Positions 16,600 to 25,197 are shown, numbered from the stretch's first letter. The stretch is DNA of 49,169 bases from Acidimicrobiaceae bacterium (GCA_009843915.1 VYCM01000112.1:1-49169), one strand, 5' to 3'. Made by a program: numbers and translations. Notes: generated from the letters alone by a model not told the origin.

Positions 16600-18003
16600 C
16601 TAGGCCGGGTCGCAGGTCTCGTCGGGTTCCACCGAGGAGAACGACTGCACGATCAGCTGCGAGCCGTCGGCCTGGATCTCAGCCACGTAGATCGGCTGGG
16701 ACAGATGGCGGCTGCCGGTGATGGCGATGTCGCCTGTCGGTGTAGTCAGCGACAGACCCTCCATGGCGGCTGCCACCGCAGCGGTGTCGGTGGTTCCGGC
16801 TGCGTTGGCCGCCGCCGCGTACAGCAGCGCGGCGTCGTAGATGTGGGAACTGAACGTCATGTGGGGTGGCGCGTCGGCACCGAAGCGCTCGAAGTAGCGG
16901 CTCACGAACTCGTTGTTGAGGGCGCTGTCCACTTCCTTGAAGTAGCCCAGGGTGACCCGCATGCCTGCGGTTACCGCCGGTCCCATCGCTCCCAGGACGT
17001 TCTCCTCGTAGATGTTCGCCAGCCTGGGGATGGCGTCCTGGCCGATGCCGAAGTCCACCGCCTGGGTCTCGAAGGCAATGGCGTCACCCCCGACGAGCGC
17101 CGGGAAGATCAGGTCCGCGCCCGATCCCGCGATGATCTGGGCCACCGACGAGAAGTCCTGGGTACCCAACGGGACGTACTCTTCGCCGACCACCTCGCCG
17201 CCGGCGGCCTCGATGTACTGCCGCGCCAGTTCGAAACTGCGACGGGGCCACACGTAGTCGTTGCCCAGCAGGAACCAGGTCTGACCGCCGGTCTGCTCCA
17301 TCATCCACGGGATGACGGGCGCCAGTTGCTGGCTGGGCACCTCGCCGGTGTTGAACATCACCGACGAACACTCGCCGCCCTCATACAGGGCCGCGTAGAT
17401 GTAGAGCACGTCGGCGTCCTCCGCCAGCGGCTTGGCGGCCTGGCGCGTCGCGCTGGAGTGGGTCCCGAGGACCACGTCGACGTTGTCGGAGTCGATCAGT
17501 TGCTCCATGGCCTGCCGGCCGACGGCCGGATCGGTGGCGTCGTCAGCCAGGTAGGTCTCAACAGGCCGGCCGTTGATTCCTCCGGCCGCGTTGATGTCCT
17601 CTTCGATGAACTCGGCGATGTTTGATGTGGGTGGACCGAAGAGGCCGGCGGGACCGCTGTTGGAGAACAGGATCCCGATGCGCACCGGCTCTCCCGAGGG
17701 CTCGGCCGGCTCCTGCGGCTCGGGCTCGTCGGGCGCCTCGGTCGTCTCAGGCTCAGATGCCTCGGTCGTCTCCGGCTCGTCGGGCTCGGGCTCGTCGGGC
17801 GCCTCGGTGGTCTCAGGCTCGGGCGCCTCCTCTGAGTCGCTCGGTTCGGCAGCACCCGTGTCGGTCGCGGCCGTGTCCGAAGGAGCAGCCGGGGTCGCCT
17901 CTTCGTCATCCCCGCAGGCCGCGGCGATCAGAGCAAGGAGCGCGACGAACGCGGCCACAAACCACAAGCGCGACCGCGAGCGGGAGTCCGATGGTGTTCT
18001 CAT
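16600..18003 (-). CDS. AmiC/LivK-like substrate-binding lipoprotein of the ABC importer
   Basis: The 467-residue protein has a lipoprotein signal (basic n-region, hydrophobic core, lipobox LIAAAC with Cys30). An acidic Pro/Thr/Glu linker (31-105) follows, then a type I periplasmic-binding fold starting at VRIGILFSNSG. The segment WFLLGNDYVWPRR is typical of the AmiC/UrtA amide- and urea-binding branch. It should be anchored on the outer face of the membrane and feed LivH/LivMG/LivF. AGGAGG sits about 8 bp before the ATG. The ligand is unknown: a short amide, urea-like compound or aromatic acid is possible. Confidence 0.85.
   Translation of the reverse strand: MRTPSDSRSRSRLWFVAAFVALLALIAAACGDDEEATPAAPSDTAATDTGAAEPSDSEEAPEPETTEAPDEPEPDEPETTEASEPETTEAPDEPEPQEPAEPSGEPVRIGILFSNSGPAGLFGPPTSNIAEFIEEDINAAGGINGRPVETYLADDATDPAVGRQAMEQLIDSDNVDVVLGTHSSATRQAAKPLAEDADVLYIYAALYEGGECSSVMFNTGEVPSQQLAPVIPWMMEQTGGQTWFLLGNDYVWPRRSFELARQYIEAAGGEVVGEEYVPLGTQDFSSVAQIIAGSGADLIFPALVGGDAIAFETQAVDFGIGQDAIPRLANIYEENVLGAMGPAVTAGMRVTLGYFKEVDSALNNEFVSRYFERFGADAPPHMTFSSHIYDAALLYAAAANAAGTTDTAAVAAAMEGLSLTTPTGDIAITGSRHLSQPIYVAEIQADGSQLIVQSFSSVEPDETCDPA
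17700..17820 (-). repeat. Acidic PETTEAPDEP tandem repeat in binding-protein linker
   Basis: The linker contains PETTEAPDEPEP at residues 63-74 and again at 85-96, a 22-residue (66-bp) period, with shorter DEPETTEA variants between. It is a flexible acidic tether between the lipidated cysteine and the folded domain, and copy number could vary by slippage. Confidence 0.75.
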
Positions 18004-18113
18004 GACAAAGCCCTCCTATATGTGAGCAGTTATTGACATATTGTCGGATAGGAGGGGCGCGGTCAAGTCCCGAGGGATCGTCCGTTGAAGGACGACCGAC
18101 CGGCGCGGGCCTG
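18004..18113 (-). promoter_or_regulatory. Leader of the importer binding-protein gene
   Basis: This 110-bp gap is locally AT-rich. It contains the imperfect dyad GACATATTGTC (18035-18045), and TATTGACA at 18031-18038 (TGTCAATA on the minus strand) recurs upstream of the ArsR gene. CCCTCCTATA (18011-18020, minus strand) includes the ribosome site of the downstream gene. I cannot assign a confident -35/-10 pair. Confidence 0.35.
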
Positions 18114-19553
18114 CTAGGACGCTTGGGTGGCGGCGGGGAGTTCGTCCAGGACCCGGACGCCGGAACGGGTCGCTTCGCCGAGCAGCAACGACTTGAGGGA
18201 GCCGCCCCGGGTGCAGCACCGGGGACCGTTGAAGGTGGATCTGCGTAGGCCGCTCAACAGTGCGGTCGGCTCCACTCCCCCGCCGGCCCGGCACGAGCGG
18301 GCCCAGGTGTGGATCGCTTCGTACACGCCCTCCGCGGCGGCCGAGACGGGCGGGGAGCAGGACCCGAACCGGTCCGAGTAGCGCCGGAGGAACCCGCGGT
18401 TCTCCGACGTGTCGAGCGCGACGAAGTAGCCCAGAGCATTCCAGGTGCCCTCACCGGACTCGCCGAGATGCTCGACCACGGCATCGTCCATGAGCGGGGC
18501 GAACGTCCGGATGCTGTCTCTGAGGCCGTATGCCGCGAAGTCGCGCTGGAAGCCGACATGGTCCTGGCCGACGAAGCTCGACACCACATGGTCGACGCCG
18601 CTCCGCTGGATGGCCGCCAGCAACGGTTCGAAGTTCTGCGATCCCAACGGAAGGTAGCCCTCGCCGGCGATGTGGCCATCCATGCGCTCGATGACGGCTC
18701 GCGCCGTTGCGCCGACCGCGCGGGGCCACGAGTAATCGTTGCCGGCCAGGAACCAGCGGGACCCGCCCGTCTGTGCGGCCATGCGCGGCAGTGCATGGTG
18801 GAGCTGGTCCATCGGCGTCTCGCCGAAACGGACGAGCAGTGGATGTTCTGTCGTCGGCTCACTCGTCGGCGTGTAGAGGTAGGGGATGCCCTCTGCTAGC
18901 GCCATGGGGGCGGTGACCGCGTAGGTGGCCGAGGAGTGCATCCCGATCACGGCGGCGAGGCCCGGTGTGCGGCACAGGCGGCGCATAGCAATCGCGCCTA
19001 CGCCTGGGTCAGTGGAATCATCGCCTACGACCAGCCTGACGGCTCGGCCCATCACACCACCGTCGGCGTTGACCTCCTCGACTGCGAGTTGCGCGCAGTT
19101 CGCAGTCGAGCGACCCAGGATCCCCGCCGGACCTGACAGGGAGATCAGGAGGCCAAGAGGCACCTCCCACAATCCCGTCTCGTAGCCGTCGAGCAGCCCC
19201 AGCTCGGCGCCGAGGCGAGCTACCTCGAGGTCATCGATCGTCACACGGACCCGCAACCGCGTGCCCCCGCTGTCCAAGGGGTCGAAGCGGCAGACGACAC
19301 GGCCCGCCCAGGGTGTCTCGTGCATCAAGTCGATGCGGCGGTTCGGCTGGCACGAGAGCACCCGGGCTGTCCCCGGCGACCGGGCCAGGCCGCCGAGGGG
19401 AAGCGCTAGGCGGACCAGCGCGCCGGGTGTGAGCAGGGGTGCCTCAGACCCGAACAGCCACCCGATGGCCGCGTCGCCCTGGCCGAAGAGCGCGAACAAC
19501 TCGCTGGGGCAGGCCTCCAGCCGCAGTTCGTTGTTGAGGACGAGCTCACCCAT
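18114..19553 (-). CDS. SRPBCC domain fused to AmiC-like periplasmic-binding fold, cytoplasmic sensor candidate
   Basis: The 479-residue protein has no signal peptide or membrane segment. Residues about 1-130 look like an SRPBCC/AHSA1 ligand-binding domain (PWAGRVVCRFDP, GGTRLRVRV). Residues about 138-470 are a type I periplasmic-binding fold clearly paralogous to the lipoprotein encoded next to it (TGGSRWFLAGNDYSWPR against TGGQTWFLLGNDYVWPR). AmiC of Pseudomonas is a known cytoplasmic regulator with this fold. ATG 19553 lies 10 bp after the ArsR stop; an upstream start at 19583 would overlap it. A ligand-sensing partner of the ArsR repressor is inferred. Confidence 0.75.
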   Translation of the reverse strand: MGELVLNNELRLEACPSELFALFGQGDAAIGWLFGSEAPLLTPGALVRLALPLGGLARSPGTARVLSCQPNRRIDLMHETPWAGRVVCRFDPLDSGGTRLRVRVTIDDLEVARLGAELGLLDGYETGLWEVPLGLLISLSGPAGILGRSTANCAQLAVEEVNADGGVMGRAVRLVVGDDSTDPGVGAIAMRRLCRTPGLAAVIGMHSSATYAVTAPMALAEGIPYLYTPTSEPTTEHPLLVRFGETPMDQLHHALPRMAAQTGGSRWFLAGNDYSWPRAVGATARAVIERMDGHIAGEGYLPLGSQNFEPLLAAIQRSGVDHVVSSFVGQDHVGFQRDFAAYGLRDSIRTFAPLMDDAVVEHLGESGEGTWNALGYFVALDTSENRGFLRRYSDRFGSCSPPVSAAAEGVYEAIHTWARSCRAGGGVEPTALLSGLRRSTFNGPRCCTRGGSLKSLLLGEATRSGVRVLDELPAATQAS

Positions 19554-19563
19554 GAGACCGCGT

Positions 19564-19926
19564 CTACGCGCTGCGCTCTTCAATTCGGCCGCCGGAGACG
19601 TCCTCCGGAGTGGCCGCGCCCTGCACGGCCGACGCCAGCTGCTCCAGGGAGTTCTGATACACGGAAGTGAGGAAGGCCACCACCGCGTCGGCCGGCGTAG
19701 GTGTGACCGAGTAGTGCCGGAACCGGCCGTCGCGGCGCTCCGCCACCAGCCCGGCGAGGCGGAGTATTCGCAGATGAGACGACACCGCAGTACGTCCCAA
19801 CGAGTCGAAGTGCGCGGCGATCTCGCCCGCGGTCAACTCCTCGTGCTCGCCGATCAGGCTGAGGATGGCCCGTCGAGTGGGGTCGGCGAGAGCCGAGAAG
19901 ATGGCGTCACTGTCGGAGGGGGCCAT
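19564..19926 (-). CDS. ArsR-family winged-helix transcriptional regulator
   Basis: The 120-residue protein has the classic ArsR opening (IFSALADPTRRAILSLI), a recognition helix region (RTAVSSHLRILRLAGLV) and the beta-wing (RRDGRFRHYSV). It lacks metal-binding cysteine motifs such as CVC, consistent with the ArsR branch that partners with SRPBCC proteins. AGGAGG lies 4 bp before the ATG at 19926; GTG at 19929 is an alternative. As first gene of the long unit it probably autoregulates and controls the importer and catabolic genes. Confidence 0.88.
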   Translation of the reverse strand: MAPSDSDAIFSALADPTRRAILSLIGEHEELTAGEIAAHFDSLGRTAVSSHLRILRLAGLVAERRDGRFRHYSVTPTPADAVVAFLTSVYQNSLEQLASAVQGAATPEDVSGGRIEERSA

Positions 19927-19992
19927 CACGCCTCCTGTGTCTGTTTGTCAATACTTGCGCACACATGTTGCCACACCGGCGATCAGCCTGCC
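19927..19992 (-). promoter_or_regulatory. Upstream region of the arsR-led catabolic unit
   Basis: The 66-bp gap between the ligase stop and arsR contains TGTCAATA at 19946-19953, the same octamer found in the leader of the binding-protein gene. TGTGT (19936-19940) and ACACA (19961-19965) form weak outer arms. It is a candidate autoregulatory operator; no promoter is certain. Confidence 0.35.
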
Positions 19993-21453
19993 CTAGAGAC
20001 CGAGTTCGTGCTTCTTCACCTTGCCCAGCGACGTGCGCGGCAGGTCGCGGACGAGGATCCACGCTCGTGGCCGCTTGTAGGCCGCGAGCCGCTGCTCGCA
20101 CCATTGCTCGAGGGTCGCAGCATCGGGCGGCGCCCCGGCTTCAGGGACTATGAAGGCCACCGGCACCTCGCCCCAGCGCTGGTCGGGCCGTCCGATGACG
20201 GCTGCCTGGGCCACCGCAGGATGTTCGCCCAGTACCCGCTCGACCTCCGCGGGATAGACGTTCTCCCCGCCGGAGATGATTAGCTCGCGGACGCGGCCGG
20301 TGATGTAAACGAATCCGTCTTCGTCGAGGCGGCCGACATCCCCGGTCCGGTACCACCCGCCCTCGAAGGCTCGGGCCGTCTCGACGGGACGGTTCCAGTA
20401 GTGGGTGAACAGGTTGGGCCCCCGCAGCCATAGCTCCCCCGCCCGGCCCGGCGCGACGTCGGCGCCCGCGGTGTCGACGAGCCGCAGCTGGCAGTGCTGG
20501 GCCGGTCGGCCGCATGAGCCGATCCGGTCCGCGTCGCCGTAGTCGAGCACGACCGCGGTCGGGCCCGTCTCGGTCGCCCCATAAACCTGCACGACCCGCA
20601 CGCCGTAGGTGTTGAAGCGCCGGATGAGTTCTTCGGGAACGATCGAGGACCCGCAGTTGAGGGCACCGAGTGAGTCGAGGTCTTCGGGGATCAGCGAGCC
20701 GCAGCCCAGCAGGGCCTCCATGGCCGTCGGCACGAGCAACAAGTGCGTCGGCCGGTGGCGGCGCATGATCGCCACGAGGCCGTCCGGCTCGAACCTCTCG
20801 GCGAGCACGACCGTTCCGCCGGCGAACAGGCAGGGAACGGTCTGGATGTTGAGCCCGCCGACATGGAACAGCGGCAGGACCGAAGCGACGACCGAGCCGG
20901 TGCCGAACCCCTCGTGAGCCACCCCGTTCAGGACGGTGTAGTGAAGCGACCGCTGCGTCAGCACCGCACCCTTGGGCGTGCCCGTCGTGCCCGACGTGTA
21001 CACCAGCAGCAAGGAATGCTCCGGTGCGCCCTGCTCCCGAGCGCCCGGTTCGGCGTCGAGAGCCAGAGCGGTGAACGCATCCAGGTCTTCCGGTTCAATG
21101 CCGGCACGGCGGAGCAAATCCTCAAAGGCCGCCTCGGCCAGCACCACCGATGGCTCGCAGTCTCCAAGCTGGAAGCGAACCTCGGGAGCAGTCAGCCGGT
21201 TGTTGACAGGAACCAGGACCGCTCCTAGATGGGCGCAGGCGAAGAGCAGTTCCAGCAGCTCGACGCGATTGAGGGCGCACACGGCCACGCGGTCGCCCGT
21301 ATCCACGCCGCGGCTGCGAAGTTGCGCCGCCATGCCTCGAACCCGGGCCGCCAACTCGGCATAAGAGAGCTGCCCGCGATCGCTGACGACGGCCGTGCGC
21401 TGCGGCGTCCACTGGGCCCAGTGATCGATCCAGCCGAAGATGCTCGCTCTCAT
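19993..21453 (-). CDS. AMP-forming acyl-CoA synthetase (aryl/acyl-CoA ligase)
   Basis: The 486-residue class I adenylate-forming enzyme has YTSGTTGTPKG (AMP/phosphate binding), YGATETGP, YRTGDVGRLDEDGFVYITGR and the C-terminal catalytic Lys region RTSLGKVKK. This is the standard 4-coumarate:CoA ligase-like architecture. It activates a carboxylic acid as the adenylate and then as the CoA thioester. It lies 23 bp downstream of the molybdenum hydroxylase small subunit and is the last gene of that unit, suggesting that the hydroxylase or a later step uses a CoA-activated aromatic acid. Confidence 0.88.
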   Translation of the reverse strand: MRASIFGWIDHWAQWTPQRTAVVSDRGQLSYAELAARVRGMAAQLRSRGVDTGDRVAVCALNRVELLELLFACAHLGAVLVPVNNRLTAPEVRFQLGDCEPSVVLAEAAFEDLLRRAGIEPEDLDAFTALALDAEPGAREQGAPEHSLLLVYTSGTTGTPKGAVLTQRSLHYTVLNGVAHEGFGTGSVVASVLPLFHVGGLNIQTVPCLFAGGTVVLAERFEPDGLVAIMRRHRPTHLLLVPTAMEALLGCGSLIPEDLDSLGALNCGSSIVPEELIRRFNTYGVRVVQVYGATETGPTAVVLDYGDADRIGSCGRPAQHCQLRLVDTAGADVAPGRAGELWLRGPNLFTHYWNRPVETARAFEGGWYRTGDVGRLDEDGFVYITGRVRELIISGGENVYPAEVERVLGEHPAVAQAAVIGRPDQRWGEVPVAFIVPEAGAPPDAATLEQWCEQRLAAYKRPRAWILVRDLPRTSLGKVKKHELGL

Positions 21454-21476
21454 CGCCGGGCCGCGCCCAAGAGCCG

Positions 21477-21944
21477 CTATTCCATCCGGGCGAGCGCCAC
21501 CGACAGGACGGCGTCGATGATCTTGCTGTACCCGGTGCAGCGGCAGAGATTGCCGGCCAAGCCCTCACGTATGGCGGCACCGTCCGGTTCCACGCCGTCG
21601 CGCAGCAGCTGTTCGGCGGCCACAACCATGCCCGGCGTGCAGAACCCGCACTGGGCGGCGCCGTGGGTGACGAAAGCCTCCTGCAGGTCGTTCATCATCC
21701 GCCCGCGCCCCGCGATGCCCTCGATGGTGGTGATATCGGCCCCGTCGATCTGTCCGACGGTCTGCAGGCACGACACCACCGATCGGCCGTCGACGATCAC
21801 CGTGCATGCGCCGCAGTCCCCCGTGAGACATCCCCACTTCGTGCCGATCAAGTGGAGCTGCTCGCGCAGCACGGACAGCAGGGTGTCGGACGGATCGACC
21901 GGCTGGACCACTGGATCGCCGTTGACGGTGATGCTGATCCTCAT
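21477..21944 (-). CDS. Molybdenum hydroxylase small subunit, two [2Fe-2S] clusters
   Basis: The 155-residue protein has the plant-type [2Fe-2S] motif (GCLTGDCGACTV plus a later SCLQT cysteine) and the second all-helical cluster motif (CGFCTPGM and LCRCTGYSKI). It matches CoxS/HcrC/XdhC-type small subunits in length. ATG 21944 overlaps the FAD-subunit stop by 4 bp; upstream extension to 22118 is shadow. It passes electrons between the molybdenum centre and FAD. Confidence 0.93.
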   Translation of the reverse strand: MRISITVNGDPVVQPVDPSDTLLSVLREQLHLIGTKWGCLTGDCGACTVIVDGRSVVSCLQTVGQIDGADITTIEGIAGRGRMMNDLQEAFVTHGAAQCGFCTPGMVVAAEQLLRDGVEPDGAAIREGLAGNLCRCTGYSKIIDAVLSVALARME

Positions 21945-22876
21945 GCCCGCGCGCCCGAGGAAGCTACGGCCGACTCCCGACCGTTCACCGGAGCGAGCCC
22001 GCCGGACCACAGCCCCGCGGCCCTGGCATGGGCGATCGACAGGGCCCTCGCCGCCAGCACGCCGGCGACGTGGCGGCGATGCTCGGCCGTTCCGCGGGTG
22101 TCGCTGATCGGTTTGCACGCGGCCGACGCGGCCGCGCTCACGGCGCCGAGTCGCTCGGTTGTGGGTGGCGCGCCCGCGAGCAGCGCTTCGAGTCCGGGTA
22201 CCAGCACCGCGGTGGGTGCGACCGCGCCGAGCGCCACCCGTGCCTCCTGGACGGCTGCCTCCCGGCCCGTTCCGTCAGTCAGGACCCAGGCAGCGACACC
22301 CACTCCTGCAAGATCCATCGCCCAGCGGACCGTCTGGCGCAGATAGCACGAGCCGCTATGGGCAGGAGTCCGCAGGCGCACGTTCGTCAGGATCTCGCCA
22401 GAGGCCAGGATCGTGGTCCGGGGCCCGGTGGCGAAGTCAGCGACAGCCCACCGACGCTCGCCATCGGGGCCCTGGATCGCCACGACGGCGTCGTGGACCA
22501 TCAGCGGCGGTGCCATCTCGGCGGCCGGCGAGGCGGTGCAGAGATTCCCGCCCAGCGTGGCCATGTTGCGGATCTGCACCGAGCCGAGGACCCTGGCCGC
22601 CTCCGCCAGGGCCGATGCTCGGACGATGACCGCCGGGTCGGATTCGATCTCCCTGACGGTGGCCGTCGCGCCGAGGTGCAACTCGTCGCCGTCCCAGTGA
22701 ACGTCCCGGAGTCCGTCGATTCCGGTCACGTCCACGAGCGGCGCCTGGGGGTCGGCGCGGCCGAGCCGGCGGTCGATCACCAAGTCAGTGCCGCCCGCGA
22801 TGACCATCGCGCCCGAATTGGCGGCCAGGATCGCCACGGCCTCGCTCACCGACCTCGGCCGGCAGTAGCCGTTCAC
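21941..22876 (-). CDS. Molybdenum hydroxylase medium subunit, FAD-binding
   Basis: The 311-residue protein shows FAD-binding motifs typical of CoxM/HcrB-type subunits: VIAGGTDLVIDRR near the N terminus and IRNMATLGGNLCTASPAAEMAPPL. GTG 22876 overlaps the large-subunit stop (GTGA). I see no cysteine-rich [4Fe-4S] insertion like the one in the beta subunit of 4-hydroxybenzoyl-CoA reductase. That argues for an ordinary hydroxylase over a dearomatising or dehydroxylating reductase. Confidence 0.92.
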   Translation of the reverse strand: MNGYCRPRSVSEAVAILAANSGAMVIAGGTDLVIDRRLGRADPQAPLVDVTGIDGLRDVHWDGDELHLGATATVREIESDPAVIVRASALAEAARVLGSVQIRNMATLGGNLCTASPAAEMAPPLMVHDAVVAIQGPDGERRWAVADFATGPRTTILASGEILTNVRLRTPAHSGSCYLRQTVRWAMDLAGVGVAAWVLTDGTGREAAVQEARVALGAVAPTAVLVPGLEALLAGAPPTTERLGAVSAAASAACKPISDTRGTAEHRRHVAGVLAARALSIAHARAAGLWSGGLAPVNGRESAVASSGARA

Positions 22877-25197
22877 CGTGCGTTCTCGTCTGGCACGGGA
22901 TGCGGGTGCTTGTCCACGTGGGAGCGCTCGCCGGTCTCGATCCATCGGCGCAGCTTCCAGGGCCGGATCGGATAGGACCGGGGCCGCACCCCCACCGCGT
23001 CGGCCACGGCGTTGGCGATCGCCGCGGGCGGAAGGATGATCCCTCCCTCGCCGATCCCCTTGGCACCGAAGGGTCCGAGTTCGTCGGCGGTCTCGATGAG
23101 GGTCACATCGATCGGTGGGGCGTCCATGGTGGTGGGCATGCCGTAGTCGTGGAGGTTCGGGGCCGGGAACCGGCCGTCCTCCACCGGGAGTTCCTCGCTC
23201 AGCGCGAGGCCGACGCCCATGACCGCACCGCCCTCTATCTGGCCCTCGCAGCTCATGGGATTGATGGCCCGTCCCACGTCGTGCGCGGCCCACAGCCCGA
23301 GGACCCGCACCATCCCGGTGTCCGGGTCGACCTCGATCTCGGCCACATGAGCCCCGAAGCCATAGCTGGCGGAGATGTTGCCGACGTAGTTCTCGTCCTG
23401 GCGCTGGGTGGGCGGGTCGTAGAAGGCAGAGGTCATGATGATTGAGCTGCCCTCCCGTAGCAGCCGCCGGCGCACGGCCTTCTCGTAGCGGAGGGTTGCG
23501 GTGGGCTCTCCGGGCACCGAGATGACTCCGTCCCGGATGGTGAGCGACCGGGCCGGACGGTCGAGCACCTCTGCTGCCCCCTCCAGGAGCTCGTCGCGGG
23601 CCTTGGCCGCGGCCATGCGGGCCGCGTTGCCGGCGACGAAGGTGGTACGGCTGGCGTGAACGCCCACATCCCAGGGCTTGACGTCGGTGTCGTCGTGGCT
23701 GACGCTGACCGCTTCGAGCGGCACCCCCAGCGTCTCGGCCACGATCATGGCGAGAGCCGTCTCGGAACCCTGCCCGAGTTCCGAGGATCCGGAGATGAGG
23801 GCGACCCGTCCCGAGTCGTCGATCTTGATCATGGCCCCGCAGCCGTCCGATCCGTAGATGCGGGCACCGCCGCCGACGTGCACGTACGCGGCCGCGCCGA
23901 GCCCCCGGTGCTGGCGGCGCATCCGGCCGCGGCGCTGGTCCCAGCCGGACTTGCGCCTCACCGTCTCCAGGCACTCACTGAGCCCGCAGGACGTGATTTC
24001 CAAGCCTTGGGGGGTCACGTCGCCGGGGCGGTTGGCGTTCTTGAGCCTCAGGTCCATCGGGTCCATGCCCAGGACGTCGGCCAGCTCCTCCATCTGCTGC
24101 TCGACCGCGAACGTGGCCTGGGGATTGCCGAAGCCCCTCACCGAGCCGCCGTAGTTCTTGTTGGTGTAGACGACCTTGGCAGCCAGTCGCGACGTGCCGA
24201 CCCGGTACATGGAGGTAACGGTGTTCATCGCCACCAGCAGCGCGTGCGAGCCCCAGGCGTTGTAGGCGCCATTGTCGGAGACGACCTCGGCGTGGCGAAA
24301 CAGCAGGGTGCCGTCGGCGGCGGCGCCCGTTCGCAACCGGAAGTGGATCGGCTGGCGGGTGCGGGTGCCGGTGAACTCCTCCTCGCGGCTCATGGCCAGC
24401 TTGACCGGACGCCTGGCAGCCCTGGCCAGCATCACCGCGATGAAGTCGTGGGCGTCGATGTCGATCTTGCCGCCGAAGCTGCCGCCCACTGGGGGCTGCC
24501 TCACGGTGATGCGCCGCCAGTCCAGTCCGAGGCAGTCGGCCAGCTCCTTGCGGTACATGAACACCATGTGCACCGGGCTGATGACCTCCAGGTCGCCGTC
24601 AGCATCGAAGCCGGCGATGACCACATGCGTCTCGATCGGCGCGGGAGCCGCCTGGGGGCTCGAGTAGCTGCCGCTCACGATCACCGCCGAGCGCTGCTCG
24701 GCCTCGGCCAGATCGCCGGTCTGGAAGTTCCACTCCATCGACACGTTGCCCTCGATGTCGAGTTCGTCGTGGATCCGGGGAGCGCCCGGTTGCAGGGCCT
24801 CGAAGGGATCGTCCACGGCGGGCAACAACTCGTAATCCACGCGGATCAGGTCGAGAGCGCGCTGGGCGGTCGCCGCGTCCACAGCGGCGACGGCGGCCAC
24901 CTCGTCGCCGACACAGCGCGCCACCCGGTCCTTGAGAGGGATGTTGTCGTGTCCGAAGCCGAACGGGCGCTGGGTGACATTGCCAGCATGGATCACTGCA
25001 TACACACCCGGCAAGGCCTCGGCCGCGGAGACGTCGACGCTTAGGATCCGAGCGTGCGGGTGGGGGCTGCGCTTGATGGCCCCGGTCAGCAGCCCGCTCA
25101 TCTTCAGGTCGTCGGCGTAGACGGTGCGCCCGGTGACCTTGTCGGGGGCGTCGAGCTTCGGGATCCGCTTGCCCACGACTGCGTAGTCGGACCGCAT
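22873..25197 (-). CDS. Molybdenum hydroxylase large subunit (xanthine dehydrogenase family)
   Basis: The 774-residue subunit begins SDYAVVGKRIPKLDAPDKVTG, the usual opening of CoxL/HcrA-type subunits. It has the cofactor-binding GGSFGGK and RGFGNPQ motifs, GSSELGQGS, and the catalytic glutamate in FGAKGIGEGG. It should bind molybdopterin cytosine dinucleotide and hydroxylate an electron-poor carbon, often next to a ring nitrogen or on an aromatic CoA thioester. ATG 25197 is chosen over the open frame to 25401 because family alignment begins there. It is the first gene of its unit, divergent from the ADP-forming CoA ligase. Confidence 0.92.
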   Translation of the reverse strand: MRSDYAVVGKRIPKLDAPDKVTGRTVYADDLKMSGLLTGAIKRSPHPHARILSVDVSAAEALPGVYAVIHAGNVTQRPFGFGHDNIPLKDRVARCVGDEVAAVAAVDAATAQRALDLIRVDYELLPAVDDPFEALQPGAPRIHDELDIEGNVSMEWNFQTGDLAEAEQRSAVIVSGSYSSPQAAPAPIETHVVIAGFDADGDLEVISPVHMVFMYRKELADCLGLDWRRITVRQPPVGGSFGGKIDIDAHDFIAVMLARAARRPVKLAMSREEEFTGTRTRQPIHFRLRTGAAADGTLLFRHAEVVSDNGAYNAWGSHALLVAMNTVTSMYRVGTSRLAAKVVYTNKNYGGSVRGFGNPQATFAVEQQMEELADVLGMDPMDLRLKNANRPGDVTPQGLEITSCGLSECLETVRRKSGWDQRRGRMRRQHRGLGAAAYVHVGGGARIYGSDGCGAMIKIDDSGRVALISGSSELGQGSETALAMIVAETLGVPLEAVSVSHDDTDVKPWDVGVHASRTTFVAGNAARMAAAKARDELLEGAAEVLDRPARSLTIRDGVISVPGEPTATLRYEKAVRRRLLREGSSIIMTSAFYDPPTQRQDENYVGNISASYGFGAHVAEIEVDPDTGMVRVLGLWAAHDVGRAINPMSCEGQIEGGAVMGVGLALSEELPVEDGRFPAPNLHDYGMPTTMDAPPIDVTLIETADELGPFGAKGIGEGGIILPPAAIANAVADAVGVRPRSYPIRPWKLRRWIETGERSHVDKHPHPVPDENAR

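Noticed and set aside
17700-17850. CRISPR-like or intergenic repeat array
   Set aside because: The repeats are in frame within the lipoprotein linker and encode PETTEAPDEP units; there are no spacers.
13211-18003. Specific call as a urea transporter (UrtABCDE)
   Set aside because: The LSHGxxQWLE signature and the AmiC/UrtA-like binding protein fit, but no urease or urea carboxylase genes are present and aromatic-acid importers of the same family exist. The ligand is left open.
22873-25197. Call as 4-hydroxybenzoyl-CoA reductase
   Set aside because: The FAD subunit lacks a visible [4Fe-4S] insertion, which that enzyme needs. Only the broader molybdenum hydroxylase call is supported.
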